The position numbers and the translations under genes were made by a program. DNA of 64,000 nt from Bacteroidota bacterium (GTDB lineage: Bacteria; Bacteroidota; Bacteroidia; Chitinophagales; Saprospiraceae), in contig WGNL01000013.1 in NCBI GenBank assembly GCA_016124585.1, positions 235,249 through 299,248 on the forward strand, read 5' to 3'. Of the stretch, positions 55,978 to 64,000 are shown one piece after another. Below the pieces are notes generated by a model that worked only from the letters and a program-made list of their open reading frames with translations, was not told where the DNA came from and did no database searches. The number at the start of each line of letters is the position of its first letter. Position 1 is the first letter of the stretch.

Positions 55978-58900
55978 TTATTTTCCGACTACTAGCTTCT
56001 GCTCGTACCGCAAATCACCAGCTTTTACACTGACAATGTATAAGCCATTTCCAACGCTGCTGAGGTCAATCCGTTCATTTACGAAAGCTACTTTGCCAAA
56101 ATCACGACGAAGCACGGTTTGGCCAAGTGCATTGTAAATTTCAAAAGAAACTTCTTGCACATCAGGCATTTCAGCAAGTTTAAATGTCACCTCACTTCCA
56201 GCAGGGTTCGGCGCAAGACTGAACATTTTATCCCCTGAAACACTAGGCTTGCTGGCCGGGAGAACCTGGTTGTTTCCATTGTCAGCAGTGACTGGCACAC
56301 CTGCATTTTGCGGGCAAGTAGTTGGTGTCTGACCATTGTGCCAGTATGCATTCACATTCGATATTGAATTGTTAATGGCATTTGCATACACCAATTTCGA
56401 ACCAGGCGACAGGACAAGCTCACCATCAAGATAAAGGTTGGACAAGTCATACAAGCCACCCAACGTGTATGGGAATTGATGAACGGTACCATCAGTCTCA
56501 AATACTTGCAGTTTGCAACCAACGCCTTCCACACAATACTTGATGTTTGGATCAATTTCAATGCAACCGAGTGCTTGATTACGAATATTAGGCATCGTCA
56601 AACCGTGGTACTGAACATTGAAGCGCATGTTCAACATCATCGAAATGGTGTTGGTTGCCAATGAGTTCTTCATGCCAATTGTGCCTGCTGGATTGCAACC
56701 ATTACAATTAGTTTGGATACAGTTGCCCAGAATTGTTGGAGAACCAACACCAGGAACTAAGTTAAGAACGCATTGTGCATCTGTCAAAGTCAGTGAACGA
56801 TGGCTTCCACCAATAGTAAGAGAACCTTGTCCTAACAGTGTAGTAATAGTCTGTAAATCTGTTGATAATGCTGGAGTGGACAGACCCGGTTCACCACCTT
56901 CGTTACCCCACTCGCTTTGGAGGAAGGTCTCTAACGGTTGGCACATACCAGAATAAGTAACTGAGCAAAGGCTAGGCATTTCGTTTCCGCATTGGTCAGA
57001 AATCCTAAAGTAGAATGTACGTCCGAAAGTATTGATACCATCTCCGTCGTCATCGTTGCACTGCCATAAAGTAGACCAGCTATCCAATTCCACATTGATG
57101 TTGCTGCCACTGCAAAGGTCATAGATATCTCCAGCGGCAATCATCTCTTGGATTTTTGGCCCAAAATCATAATCGCCTGGGCATGGCACATCTTCGATGC
57201 AAGCCAAATTGGTCACATCAACTGAGTTCACAGAACCACTGACGCAATTTCCAACTGGTGGTTCATTGTCATTTGCAATATAAGTAAAGCTCCATGGGTG
57301 GCTGTGGCCTCCACAATCAGAATAAATAAAAGTGTACTTACGAACACCACTACAACCACTTGCATCTACACTTTCCGAAATAGTTGGGCCAGAAACACTG
57401 ATTTCTTCACCACAAATTCCGTAAACAGTAGGTGGAATAACAGGTGATTGAGCGAAGAGCAAACAACCAACTGGCAGTTCACCATCAGGATAAACAAAGA
57501 AATCTGCGGTATACGAGAAATTAAACTTCTTGCTCCATGTATGCGTATTTCCTTCACAATCTGTGTAAACCCAGGCATAGGTACGGCTTGCTTCGCAACC
57601 AGTAGCATTTGGCACAGTAGTAATTACTGGTCCAGTTGGATTGAGCAGCTTCCCACAATTGTCCATTACTGTAGGTGGCGTTGGCTCTGATACTACTAGT
57701 GGACATTCGACAGTTTCCGTCTCATTAGCAGGTATTGCGAAATCATTGTACTCGACAGTGTAGATAAAAGTCCAAACAGCCACATTTCCTTCACAGTCTG
57801 TGTAGGTAAAATTCCAGTTACGGTTGCCTTCGCAGCCAGGTTTTGCGGTGGAGGAAACTACAGGTGTAAGCACTTCGCCACAATTACTGGTAACAGTTGG
57901 AGGAGTTGGCTGTGCATCAGTTTGGTCTGGACAACTTACTGTCGAACCAGCGCTAGGAGGCACACTGAATGGATTGCGCTCAACAGTGACCACATGGCTC
58001 CATGTTTTTACGTTCCCAGCGCAGTCAGTATAGGTCCAAGTATAAGTCCTAGTACCTTCACATACAATTGGGTTTGGACTATTGGTAATGACTGGCCCAG
58101 TCGGCGTAAGAACCTCGCCACAATTGCTTGTTACAACTGGTGGAGTTGGTTGTACAATCAAGGCAGGACAGGCAACTTGGCTAGCACCAGCTGCAGGCAC
58201 TGTAAATGGCTGGCGAACAATTGTATAAACAAAACTCCAAGTTCCAATTACACTACCTAAACAATCGGTATAGGTATACGAATATGTACGTGTCCCTTGG
58301 CATGTTAGAGGACTAGGGTTGTCAACTATTGTAGGCCCTACAGGCTGCACGGGTGGGCAACTTGCATTATTTGGTGGAACGTTGACTGGCGGCGAAGGCG
58401 GAACTGCCAAGGCAGGGCATGCGACAGTTGCAGCACCGTTTGGCGGCAAAGGTGTGACACAGGTCATGGCGAAGGTATACTCACCTGAAGCACCATTGGC
58501 CCCATGAATTCTAACATAGTAGGTTGTATTTAGAACTCCATCCCACGTTACTTGTGATTGTGTACCGCAGAAATCATCATTGTTTGCGACACATACAAGC
58601 GCTCCACATGTTCCAGAAAAGATGTCAAGTTTTGTATCGAAGTTGGAGCCACAAAGACTTGCTGTCATTGTCCCCCCGTTTCCTCCAATAGTGTACCATA
58701 CATCTGGCCCAACAGAACCACCAGCACAACCAGTAGTCGGTCCATCAATATTAGCACACCGTGTACTTCCAGTCACAGTTTCACCACAAGTTATTGGGGT
58801 GGCATTTGCACAAAGGTCATTGGAAGCTGCCGTGCTGGATGCCGCTAGTGTAAACGCACCACCTGTAGTACTAAATTGATGGACAAGCACGTAGTAGGTG

Positions 58901-60165
58901 GTACCAGCAGTTGTTGCAAATGAAACTTGAGATTGTAAACTACAAAAATCGTCATTGCCAACTACACAGGTAAAAGCGCCGCAGCTCCCAGTGTAAACCG
59001 AAATTTTTGTGTCAAAACTAGACCCACATAGGCTTAAAGTAGCAGTTCCACCATTTCCGACATAGGTGTACCAAACGCCTGGTTGAGTGTTGGTAGTAGT
59101 ACATGTTCCAGCATTATCTGCTGTTGCACTTGTTGTTGTACCTGACAAAGTTTGACCACAGGCAATTGGCAATGCTCCACTGCAAAGGTCATTTACTGGA
59201 GGAGGTGGAACGATTCGTAGGCAAGTTGTAAAATTGGAAACGACACCTGTACTCCAAGTATAGGCCCGCATCAAGTATGTTTGACCACCTACCAATCCAG
59301 TAATGGTGCCGGATTCGGGGTCATAGCAGCCAATAGAAGTACCTGGACAGCTCCCACTTAAAATCTGAAGAACCCGGTCTGTACTCCCTGAAATATTTGT
59401 ATTGTTATAAAGCAAAGATGTAGAACCGATTGGTACAGTGAAAGTATACCAGACATCATCATCTTCAGTGCCAGTACAAGTTGCATCTGCTGTACCAGTT
59501 GCATTAGCGGTATTTACCGTCACAGTTGAACATGACCCGTCAGAAGGTATTGGCGGAAATGGTATTGCCCCACTGCATAAATCGTTGGATGGAGGAGGCG
59601 GTGGAATTCCAATATTCAGAGTAAACTCACCACAATTGGGAGTAGGCCAAGTATCTACAATCAAATAGTAAGTGCCGTTTGCTGTAAAGGAATAATTGAA
59701 ACTTCCTGACCCGGAACTGTTTGCAACACCTCCTAGACAGTTTGCAGCACCTGGCGGGCAAGCACTATGCAAGGAAAGTATCTTCCAAGTAGCCGCACCA
59801 CCTAGCGTAAACTGGTATACCACTGGCGCTGCAGTTACGTTTAGCTGGTAAACATAATCTTCACCGCCGCCGTAGTTGCTGCTGACACAAGGTGCAAAAC
59901 CAGCTGGATAGTCGTCACCAGTGCCGCATGTAGTTTGTGTGCCGCTACTAAAAGGGACACTCGGAATAACAAATGGACTCGCACATGTATTTTGAGCAAA
60001 AACTGGTTGTGCAAAAAACACACACAAAAGCAATACCATTAACGAAGTAAATGTGCTTACAATTTTTGTCAAATTCCTTTGTGGAAAGTGGATGAGTAAA
60101 GGCTTCAATAGCAGTTTGCTACCTAGCACTTTAATGTTGTGTTGAAGCGTTGAATACTGTTTCAT
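55978..60165 (-). CDS. Large secreted repeat protein with T9SS type A sorting domain
   Basis: 1395 residues. An unusually long N-region of about 33 residues precedes a hydrophobic segment and a signal cleavage site near PVFAQ (about 58). Four modules of about 120 residues opening with NDLCSGA- or NDLCANA-type motifs follow (each with FDTKISVYTGSCG-like and TTYYVLVH-like strands, resembling pre-peptidase C-terminal or CUB-like domains). Then come five HYR-like repeats, a long conserved region (about 1000-1280) with several Cys, and the C-terminal sorting domain (SLAPNPAGSEVTFKL, IYNALGQTVLRRDF, VGNGLYIVSVK). It is exported by T9SS to the cell surface or medium and is probably adhesive or binding. 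No catalytic motif seen. Confidence 0.88.
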   Translation of the reverse strand: MKQYSTLQHNIKVLGSKLLLKPLLIHFPQRNLTKIVSTFTSLMVLLLCVFFAQPVFAQNTCASPFVIPSVPFSSGTQTTCGTGDDYPAGFAPCVSSNYGGGEDYVYQLNVTAAPVVYQFTLGGAATWKILSLHSACPPGAANCLGGVANSSGSGSFNYSFTANGTYYLIVDTWPTPNCGEFTLNIGIPPPPPSNDLCSGAIPFPPIPSDGSCSTVTVNTANATGTADATCTGTEDDDVWYTFTVPIGSTSLLYNNTNISGSTDRVLQILSGSCPGTSIGCYDPESGTITGLVGGQTYLMRAYTWSTGVVSNFTTCLRIVPPPPVNDLCSGALPIACGQTLSGTTTSATADNAGTCTTTNTQPGVWYTYVGNGGTATLSLCGSSFDTKISVYTGSCGAFTCVVGNDDFCSLQSQVSFATTAGTTYYVLVHQFSTTGGAFTLAASSTAASNDLCANATPITCGETVTGSTRCANIDGPTTGCAGGSVGPDVWYTIGGNGGTMTASLCGSNFDTKLDIFSGTCGALVCVANNDDFCGTQSQVTWDGVLNTTYYVRIHGANGASGEYTFAMTCVTPLPPNGAATVACPALAVPPSPPVNVPPNNASCPPVQPVGPTIVDNPSPLTCQGTRTYSYTYTDCLGSVIGTWSFVYTIVRQPFTVPAAGASQVACPALIVQPTPPVVTSNCGEVLTPTGPVITNSPNPIVCEGTRTYTWTYTDCAGNVKTWSHVVTVERNPFSVPPSAGSTVSCPDQTDAQPTPPTVTSNCGEVLTPVVSSTAKPGCEGNRNWNFTYTDCEGNVAVWTFIYTVEYNDFAIPANETETVECPLVVSEPTPPTVMDNCGKLLNPTGPVITTVPNATGCEASRTYAWVYTDCEGNTHTWSKKFNFSYTADFFVYPDGELPVGCLLFAQSPVIPPTVYGICGEEISVSGPTISESVDASGCSGVRKYTFIYSDCGGHSHPWSFTYIANDNEPPVGNCVSGSVNSVDVTNLACIEDVPCPGDYDFGPKIQEMIAAGDIYDLCSGSNINVELDSWSTLWQCNDDDGDGINTFGRTFYFRISDQCGNEMPSLCSVTYSGMCQPLETFLQSEWGNEGGEPGLSTPALSTDLQTITTLLGQGSLTIGGSHRSLTLTDAQCVLNLVPGVGSPTILGNCIQTNCNGCNPAGTIGMKNSLATNTISMMLNMRFNVQYHGLTMPNIRNQALGCIEIDPNIKYCVEGVGCKLQVFETDGTVHQFPYTLGGLYDLSNLYLDGELVLSPGSKLVYANAINNSISNVNAYWHNGQTPTTCPQNAGVPVTADNGNNQVLPASKPSVSGDKMFSLAPNPAGSEVTFKLAEMPDVQEVSFEIYNALGQTVLRRDFGKVAFVNERIDLSSVGNGLYIVSVKAGDLRYEQKLVVGK
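57275..58450 (-). repeat. Five tandem ~78-residue HYR-like repeats in the T9SS protein
   Basis: Five units of about 235 bases each carry V-x-C-P near the start, PTPPTV-x-x-NCG in the middle, then C-x-G-x-R-x-Y/W-x-x-x-YTDC-x-G-x-x-x-x-W. The last unit is the most divergent. Boundaries are approximate and by eye. Confidence 0.75.
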
Positions 60166-60549
60166 GCTAACAAATTTTAAGAAGAGAAAATTAGGTGGTT
60201 ATGAAATAATTATAAGATATTCCTACATACACTTGCAGGAAGAAACTAGATGATTTCATCGATTTGGTGAGAAGCACTGCTATCTCTTTTTGGACAATGT
60301 CCAATTGAGTCCGATGTTGTACTTTTAACTTTACTTAAAGTATCAAAACTTGTAATTACCCGTTACGAAAAGATTTAATGTCGAATAGTGAAAAATCTAA
60401 ATAAACAAGAAAACCAAGCAAATCTACACCTAGAATTGAATATTTCATCTCTTTTTCGAAAAAGTTAAAAAAATCTTTTTCAAGAAAAGATTGCCAATGA
60501 GTACAGTGTCACTATTCTGTTATAATTGCATCCTAAAAAATCTTAGCTG
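60166..60549. other. AT-rich divergent intergenic region
   Basis: 384 bases between the T9SS gene (minus) and the pentapeptide gene (plus). No ORF and no clear TAnnTTTG motif on either strand. A short hairpin AATCTTTT-N5-AAAAGATT lies at 60472-60492, about 58 bases before the pentapeptide start; its role is unclear. Confidence 0.5.
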
Positions 60550-61122
60550 GTGATAAAAAAATCCTTTTCTGACATAAATTTTGGTCCAAGTGACTTTCAA
60601 AAAAATCAATTCGAATTTGCTGATTACGAATATTGCGAGTTCCACAATTGCCAACTTTCAGATGCTGATATTTCCAGTTGTTCCTTCATAGAATGTGTTT
60701 TTAGAAATTGCGACTTAAGCAATGCTAATTTGAAGGACACCTCTTTCAAATCTGTACAATTCAAAGAATGCAAACTGCTGGGGTTACATTTTGATGCCTG
60801 CAATCAGTTTTTGCTCTCTTTTAGTTTTGAGACCTGTATCCTGAATTTTTCAGTTTTTTACCAATTGAAGTTAAAAGGCACCAATTTTATTGATTGTAGA
60901 ATTGAGGAGGCAGATTTTTCTGAGGCAGATTTATCAAATGCTAGCTTCCAAAATTGTGACCTACAAGGGGCCATTTTTGATAACACAAACTTAGAAGGTG
61001 CTGATTTACGATTAGCCAGCAATTTCTCAATTGACCCCTTAAGGAATCGACTGAAGAAAGCAGTATTTTCGGCCAATAATGTTGTGGGGCTTTTAGGTGA
61101 ATTAGGGATAAGGATAGCATAA
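60550..61122 (+). CDS. Pentapeptide-repeat protein, Qnr-like
   Basis: 190 residues starting at a GTG; no ATG precedes the repeat region. Pentapeptide repeats of the A(D/N)LxX type run from about 10 to 160 (CEFHNCQLSDADISSCSF; NCDLSNANLKDTSFKS; DFSEADLSNASFQNCDLQGA). This predicts a right-handed quadrilateral beta-helix with a break near 80-95. The C-terminal SIDPLRNRLKKAVFSANNVV and LLGELGIRI resemble the dimerisation tail of Qnr/MfpA-type proteins, which mimic DNA and shield gyrase. Gyrase protection is a hypothesis only. It is followed on the same strand by the flotillin operon after 87 bases. Confidence 0.85.
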   Translation: MIKKSFSDINFGPSDFQKNQFEFADYEYCEFHNCQLSDADISSCSFIECVFRNCDLSNANLKDTSFKSVQFKECKLLGLHFDACNQFLLSFSFETCILNFSVFYQLKLKGTNFIDCRIEEADFSEADLSNASFQNCDLQGAIFDNTNLEGADLRLASNFSIDPLRNRLKKAVFSANNVVGLLGELGIRIA

Positions 61123-61209
61123 TATCCAGTTGAAGAAGTTTAACTAGGGTTCATCGTATTATTCCTAGATTTCCATCGAAAATAAGCAACTTTCGTCCCA
61201 AATTCAAGT

Positions 61210-61794
61210 ATGTTTGTTGGTATGGAAATGCTCAATAATTTAGAACCGCTGCTCAAGACTTTCTGGTATGTTGCTATACCTGTAAGTCTAATATTTGTCA
61301 TCCAAAGTATCATGTCATTGGTTGGGGCTCATGCTGGTGAAAGTATGGATACAGACTTTGCCCCCCATACTGATGGTGACACAGAACATGATGGATTTCA
61401 CTTTTTTTCCTTCAGAAACCTTATTAACTTTTTACTAGGGTTTTCATGGAGTGGTATATCCTTCTATCAACTAATAAGCAATCAATTTGCACTTATAGGT
61501 ATTGCATTACTTGTTGGGGCAATATTTGTATGGGTATTCTTTTTTATAATCACTCAACTACAACGTTTAGCTGAAGACAATTCTTTTCAACTTATTGACA
61601 CCCTATATAAAGAAGTGGAAGTTTATTTAAAAATACCTTCAAAACGAAAGGGAATGGGGAAAATATTAGTAAGTGTAAAAGGCAGTATTCATGAGTTAGA
61701 AGCAATGACAGAAGAAGAAGAAATCCCTTCAGGTGCAAAAGCAAAAGTTGTGGCCATTGAAAACAATAAACTCATCATCGTTAAACCATTATAA
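61210..61794 (+). CDS. YuaF/NfeD-like membrane protein, flotillin partner
   Basis: 194 residues from the ATG at 61210 (ATG at 61222 is an alternative). There are hydrophobic segments at about 13-37, 66-88 and 92-116, with an acidic and His-rich loop (ESMDTDFAPHTDGDTEHDGFH) between the first and second. The C-terminal 75 residues form an OB-like beta domain (GMGKILVSVKGSIHELEAMT, GAKAKVVAIENNKLIIVKPL), as in YuaF and NfeD proteins. These proteins are usually encoded beside a flotillin and help to organise membrane microdomains. It is followed by the flotillin gene two bases after its stop, so the two are coupled. Confidence 0.85.
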   Translation: MFVGMEMLNNLEPLLKTFWYVAIPVSLIFVIQSIMSLVGAHAGESMDTDFAPHTDGDTEHDGFHFFSFRNLINFLLGFSWSGISFYQLISNQFALIGIALLVGAIFVWVFFFIITQLQRLAEDNSFQLIDTLYKEVEVYLKIPSKRKGMGKILVSVKGSIHELEAMTEEEEIPSGAKAKVVAIENNKLIIVKPL

Positions 61795-61796
61795 AC

Positions 61797-63293
61797 ATGC
61801 AACCAATTATCATCATCGTTGTGGCGGCGTTCGTCATATTCATCACATTTATCACCTTAATTTCAAGGTATAAAAGATGCCCTTCCGACAAAATTCTTGT
61901 CGTATATGGTAAAACTGGCGGAACTTCTGCCAAATGTATTCATGGAGGTGGTGCTTTTGTATGGCCAGTAATTCAGGATTATGCATACTTGGACTTAAAG
62001 CCTCTGTCAATTGAAGCAAATCTGACCAATGCACTCAGTCGCCAAAACATCCGGGTGGATGTGCCTTGTCGTTTTACAATTGCTATCTCCACTGATATAG
62101 AAAGTATGAACACAGCTGCTGAGAGATTGCTTGGATTGACACATGAAGCAATTCAAGAACTAGCTAAAGACATTCTCTTCGGGCAATTGCGATTAGTAAT
62201 TGCAACCATGACCATTGAGGAAATAAACTCTGACAGAGACAAGTTTTTGGAAAACATTTCCAAAAACGTGGACAGCGAATTGAAAAAAATAGGTTTGAAA
62301 CTCATTAACGTAAACGTTACGGACATCAAGGATGAGTCAGGTTATATCGCTGCCCTCGGCAAAGAAGCCGCTGCCAAAGCAATTAACGAAGCGAAAATAT
62401 CCGTTGCGGAGCAAGAGAAAATTGGGGAAACGGGTAAAGCGCTGGCCGATCGTGAAAAAGACACTCAAATAGCAGAGACACATCGGGACAGAGACGTAAA
62501 AATTGCCATTACACAGAAAGACAGAGAAATCAGCATTGCATCCGCTGCAAAAGATGAAGCAATTGGGCGAGCTGAAGCAGAGAGAGACACTCGTGTGAAG
62601 ACATCTGAAGCAAATGCAATTGCGATTAGAGGTGAGAACGAAGCTAAAATAGCTATTGCTAATTCGGACGCACTGCGTAGGGAGAAAGAGGCAGAGTCAA
62701 ACCGTATAGCCATAACGGCTGAAAAAGTACAACAGGCCAAAGCGATGGAAGAAGCATACCAAGCTGAGCAAAAAGCTGAATTGGCTCGCTCGGAGCGGGA
62801 GCGTTCGACTCAAATAGCGAACATTGTGATTCCTGCTGAAATTGCGAAGCAGCGTGCAATAATAGAAGCACAAGCTGAAGCGGAGCGCATCCGTGAAAAT
62901 GCGAAAGGTGAGGCGGATGCCATTTTTGCCAAAATGGAAGCCGAGGCAAAGGGTCTTTACGAGATATTGACCAAACAAGCAGAAGGTTACAAAGAAGTAG
63001 TGGCCGCAGCTGGTGGTGACCCTACTAAAGCTTTCCAACTTTTGCTCATTGAAAAACTGCCAGAATTGGTAAAAACACAAGTTGAAGCAGTAAAGAACAT
63101 TAAGATTGACAAGATCACTGTTTAGGATTCCGGAAATGGTGAAAATGGCAATAGTTCCACTTCCAATTTTGTTTCTGGAATGATGAAAACAGTTCCGCCT
63201 CTTAATGACCTTTTCAATATGGCTGGCTTGAATTTACCAAGTTATCTTAAAGGTGGAGAAAATCAAGAATTAGAGCCTAAAAAAGAGGACTAA
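61797..63293 (+). pseudogene. Flotillin (FloT/YuaG-like) gene interrupted by an in-frame TAG
   Basis: The reading frame 61797-63125 gives 442 residues: a short N-terminal membrane hairpin (about 2-20), an SPFH/band 7 domain (about 30-200), and a long coiled coil rich in Glu, Ala and Arg (about 200-400). After KIDKITV the TAG at 63123-63125 stands where family members have Trp in a VWD motif. The same frame continues for 55 codons (GNSSTSNF, TVPPLNDLFNMAGLNLPSYL) to TAA at 63291-63293, and a terminator follows. The tail is the normal flotillin C-terminus. So this is a single TGG-to-TAG change, a sequencing error, or read-through. The 442-residue product might still fold, since the lost part is outside the SPFH and coiled coil. 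Confidence 0.85.
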
Positions 63294-63306
63294 TAACTAA
63301 GTATAG

Positions 63307-63340
63307 AGCTGTGTGGTGCAATTCCATACAGCTTTTTTTA
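63307..63340 (+). terminator. Terminator of the flotillin operon
   Basis: AGCTGTGTGG (63307-63316) pairs with CCATACAGCT (63324-63333) through ten pairs including one G-T, with a 7-nt loop and T7 after it. It begins 14 bases after the TAA at 63293, not after the TAG at 63125, which supports the longer frame as the original gene end. Confidence 0.82.
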
Positions 63341-63385
63341 ATCTTGGGGAGGGGAAAAGTTGAACTAATCATCCAAACTTTTATA

Positions 63386-63799
63386 ATGAACTTTTCAAGC
63401 ATAAACAGGTCTAGCATATTTCCAGCAATTGTGATTATTATTTCAATAATCTCTTTCATTGACAATTTATCCCCAATTTATTATTTCTCGTTAATTGTAT
63501 CACTAATTGGCATTATTGGTGGAGTGCTTTACTTTAAAAACAAAGCTGTAAATACGCACCTACTTGAAATATGGCCTTTTGCACAAATCCCATATTTAAC
63601 AAGAACTATATTTGCGACAGCTTCAACACCGGAGTTATTAAAAAAAATTATTGATGCTTCGCAAGTATTTTCAATACCAATAGGTCTTAACTTTTCGAGT
63701 ACGACTGAAAAAGATTTTATTGGGATAAATATACTGCCATTAATTGTGATTGGGATATTGGTCTATTTCAAATTGCCATACCAAAAGAAAATAGGCTAA
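63386..63799 (+). CDS. Small hypothetical membrane protein
   Basis: 137 residues from the ATG at 63386; the open frame reaches upstream to a start at 63311 that lies inside the terminator and is less likely. There are three or four hydrophobic segments (about 10-25, 31-50 and 110-130), with a polar middle (EIWPFAQIPYLTRTIFATAS). I recognise no family. It stands alone on the plus strand, next to the IS1-like end, and has the low-GC base use of its neighbours. Confidence 0.5.
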   Translation: MNFSSINRSSIFPAIVIIISIISFIDNLSPIYYFSLIVSLIGIIGGVLYFKNKAVNTHLLEIWPFAQIPYLTRTIFATASTPELLKKIIDASQVFSIPIGLNFSSTTEKDFIGINILPLIVIGILVYFKLPYQKKIG

Positions 63800-63862
63800 T
63801 CATACTAACATAATTACAATTTTATGAATATCTTTAAATTGAATTTCGCATATTAATTATTT

Positions 63863-64000
63863 GGCGGTGTATCAAATGTAAGGCTGCCTTTCTAAATTAT
63901 ATCTCCAAAAGAAATATCGTAAAGCAGCCACATGGTTTTCCAGTTTCTTGGAGAATGAAAGCCCCTTTCGTACAAGCCTACTGACCCTGGCCCTCACGCC
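63863..64000 (-). mobile_element. Right-hand end of an IS1-like element (partial)
   Basis: The C-terminal part of an IS1-family-like transposase lies at 63872-64000. The bases just outside its stop, GGCGGTGTATCAAATG from 63863, may be the terminal inverted repeat, in which case the element ends near 63863. Only one end is in the window, so neither the matching repeat nor a target duplication can be checked. Confidence 0.45.
63872..64000 (-). CDS. IS1-like transposase, C-terminal fragment (5' part outside the window)
   Basis: 42 residues to a TGA (TCA on the plus strand at 63872-63874). The sequence contains RARVSRLVRKGLSFSKKLEN and ends YFFWRYNLERQPYI. It resembles the C-terminus of IS1 InsB-type DDE transposases, which carry a basic R-x-R-x-x-R-L-x-R-K-x-LSFSK motif. 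The rest of the gene runs out of the window on the right, so whether it is intact is unknown. Confidence 0.7.
   Translation of the reverse strand, partial: GVRARVSRLVRKGLSFSKKLENHVAALRYFFWRYNLERQPYI

Noticed and set aside
63123..63125. TAG read as an amino acid in this genome (alternative code)
   Set aside because: actF ends with TAG at 121-123 at its normal family length, so TAG works as a stop; only read-through at this site remains possible.

Overview
The window looks like a chromosome segment of a Bacteroidota bacterium, most likely of the Saprospiria (Lewinella/Haliscomenobacter-like). The evidence is: a complete alternative complex III (actABCDEF) operon; a SusC/SusD pair; several secreted proteins with type IX secretion (T9SS) C-terminal sorting domains; ECF sigma factors with Bacteroidota-style partners; and promoters that fit the Bacteroidota consensus (-33 TTG, about 20 nt, -7 TAnnTTTG). 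There is no phage, plasmid or CRISPR content. The only mobile DNA is the C-terminal end of an IS1-like transposase at the right edge. Lineage below phylum is inference.

Layout. 1-9400 (minus): actA-B-C-D-E-F, a quinol:cytochrome c oxidoreductase, apparently running on into a further gene at the left edge (position expected for an oxidase subunit). 9618-11507: lptB, a short BatD-like gene, and a small membrane protein facing them across a perfect palindromic terminator. 11654-28263: a secreted/uptake locus made of two ASPIC/UnbV FG-GAP lipoproteins, a T9SS type B protein, a YWTD beta-propeller T9SS protein, SusD and SusC (all minus), then divergent lacI and a two-domain aspartyl protease with PDZ. 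28656-37351: a 2.3-kilo-residue SprB-like adhesin with 15 tandem repeats, then a small T9SS protein.

37480-45517: outer-membrane barrels, a class V aminotransferase, an ECF sigma factor overlapping a membrane-anchored barrel-like protein, YqgE, FabD, and the divergent folate-type pair folE / class IV aminotransferase. 45592-46972: two paralogous coiled-coil small proteins flanking a conserved hypothetical. 47153-51059 (minus): LytTR regulator, DoxX, YHS protein, an MsrB-MsrA fusion, zinc-finger anti-sigma and ECF sigma, which together look like a redox-stress group. 51167-55910: an emrAB-tolC efflux operon with a divergent MarR regulator; a palindrome between them carries the -33 elements of both promoters. 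55978-60165: a large T9SS repeat protein. 60550-63293: a Qnr-like pentapeptide protein, a YuaF/NfeD-like membrane protein and a flotillin. 63386-64000: a hypothetical membrane protein and the IS1-like end.

Most notable: (1) the flotillin frame is broken by one in-frame TAG where a conserved Trp is expected, and the rest of the C-terminus is intact up to a terminator; (2) the symmetric marR/emrAB control region; (3) a LacI-controlled SusCD locus that has secreted beta-propellers but no recognisable glycoside hydrolase; (4) an ECF sigma factor partnered with one protein that seems to span inner membrane, periplasm and outer membrane; (5) an undescribed-looking cassette of paired coiled-coil proteins. 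I do not see clear proof of a wholly new system; these are the best candidates.
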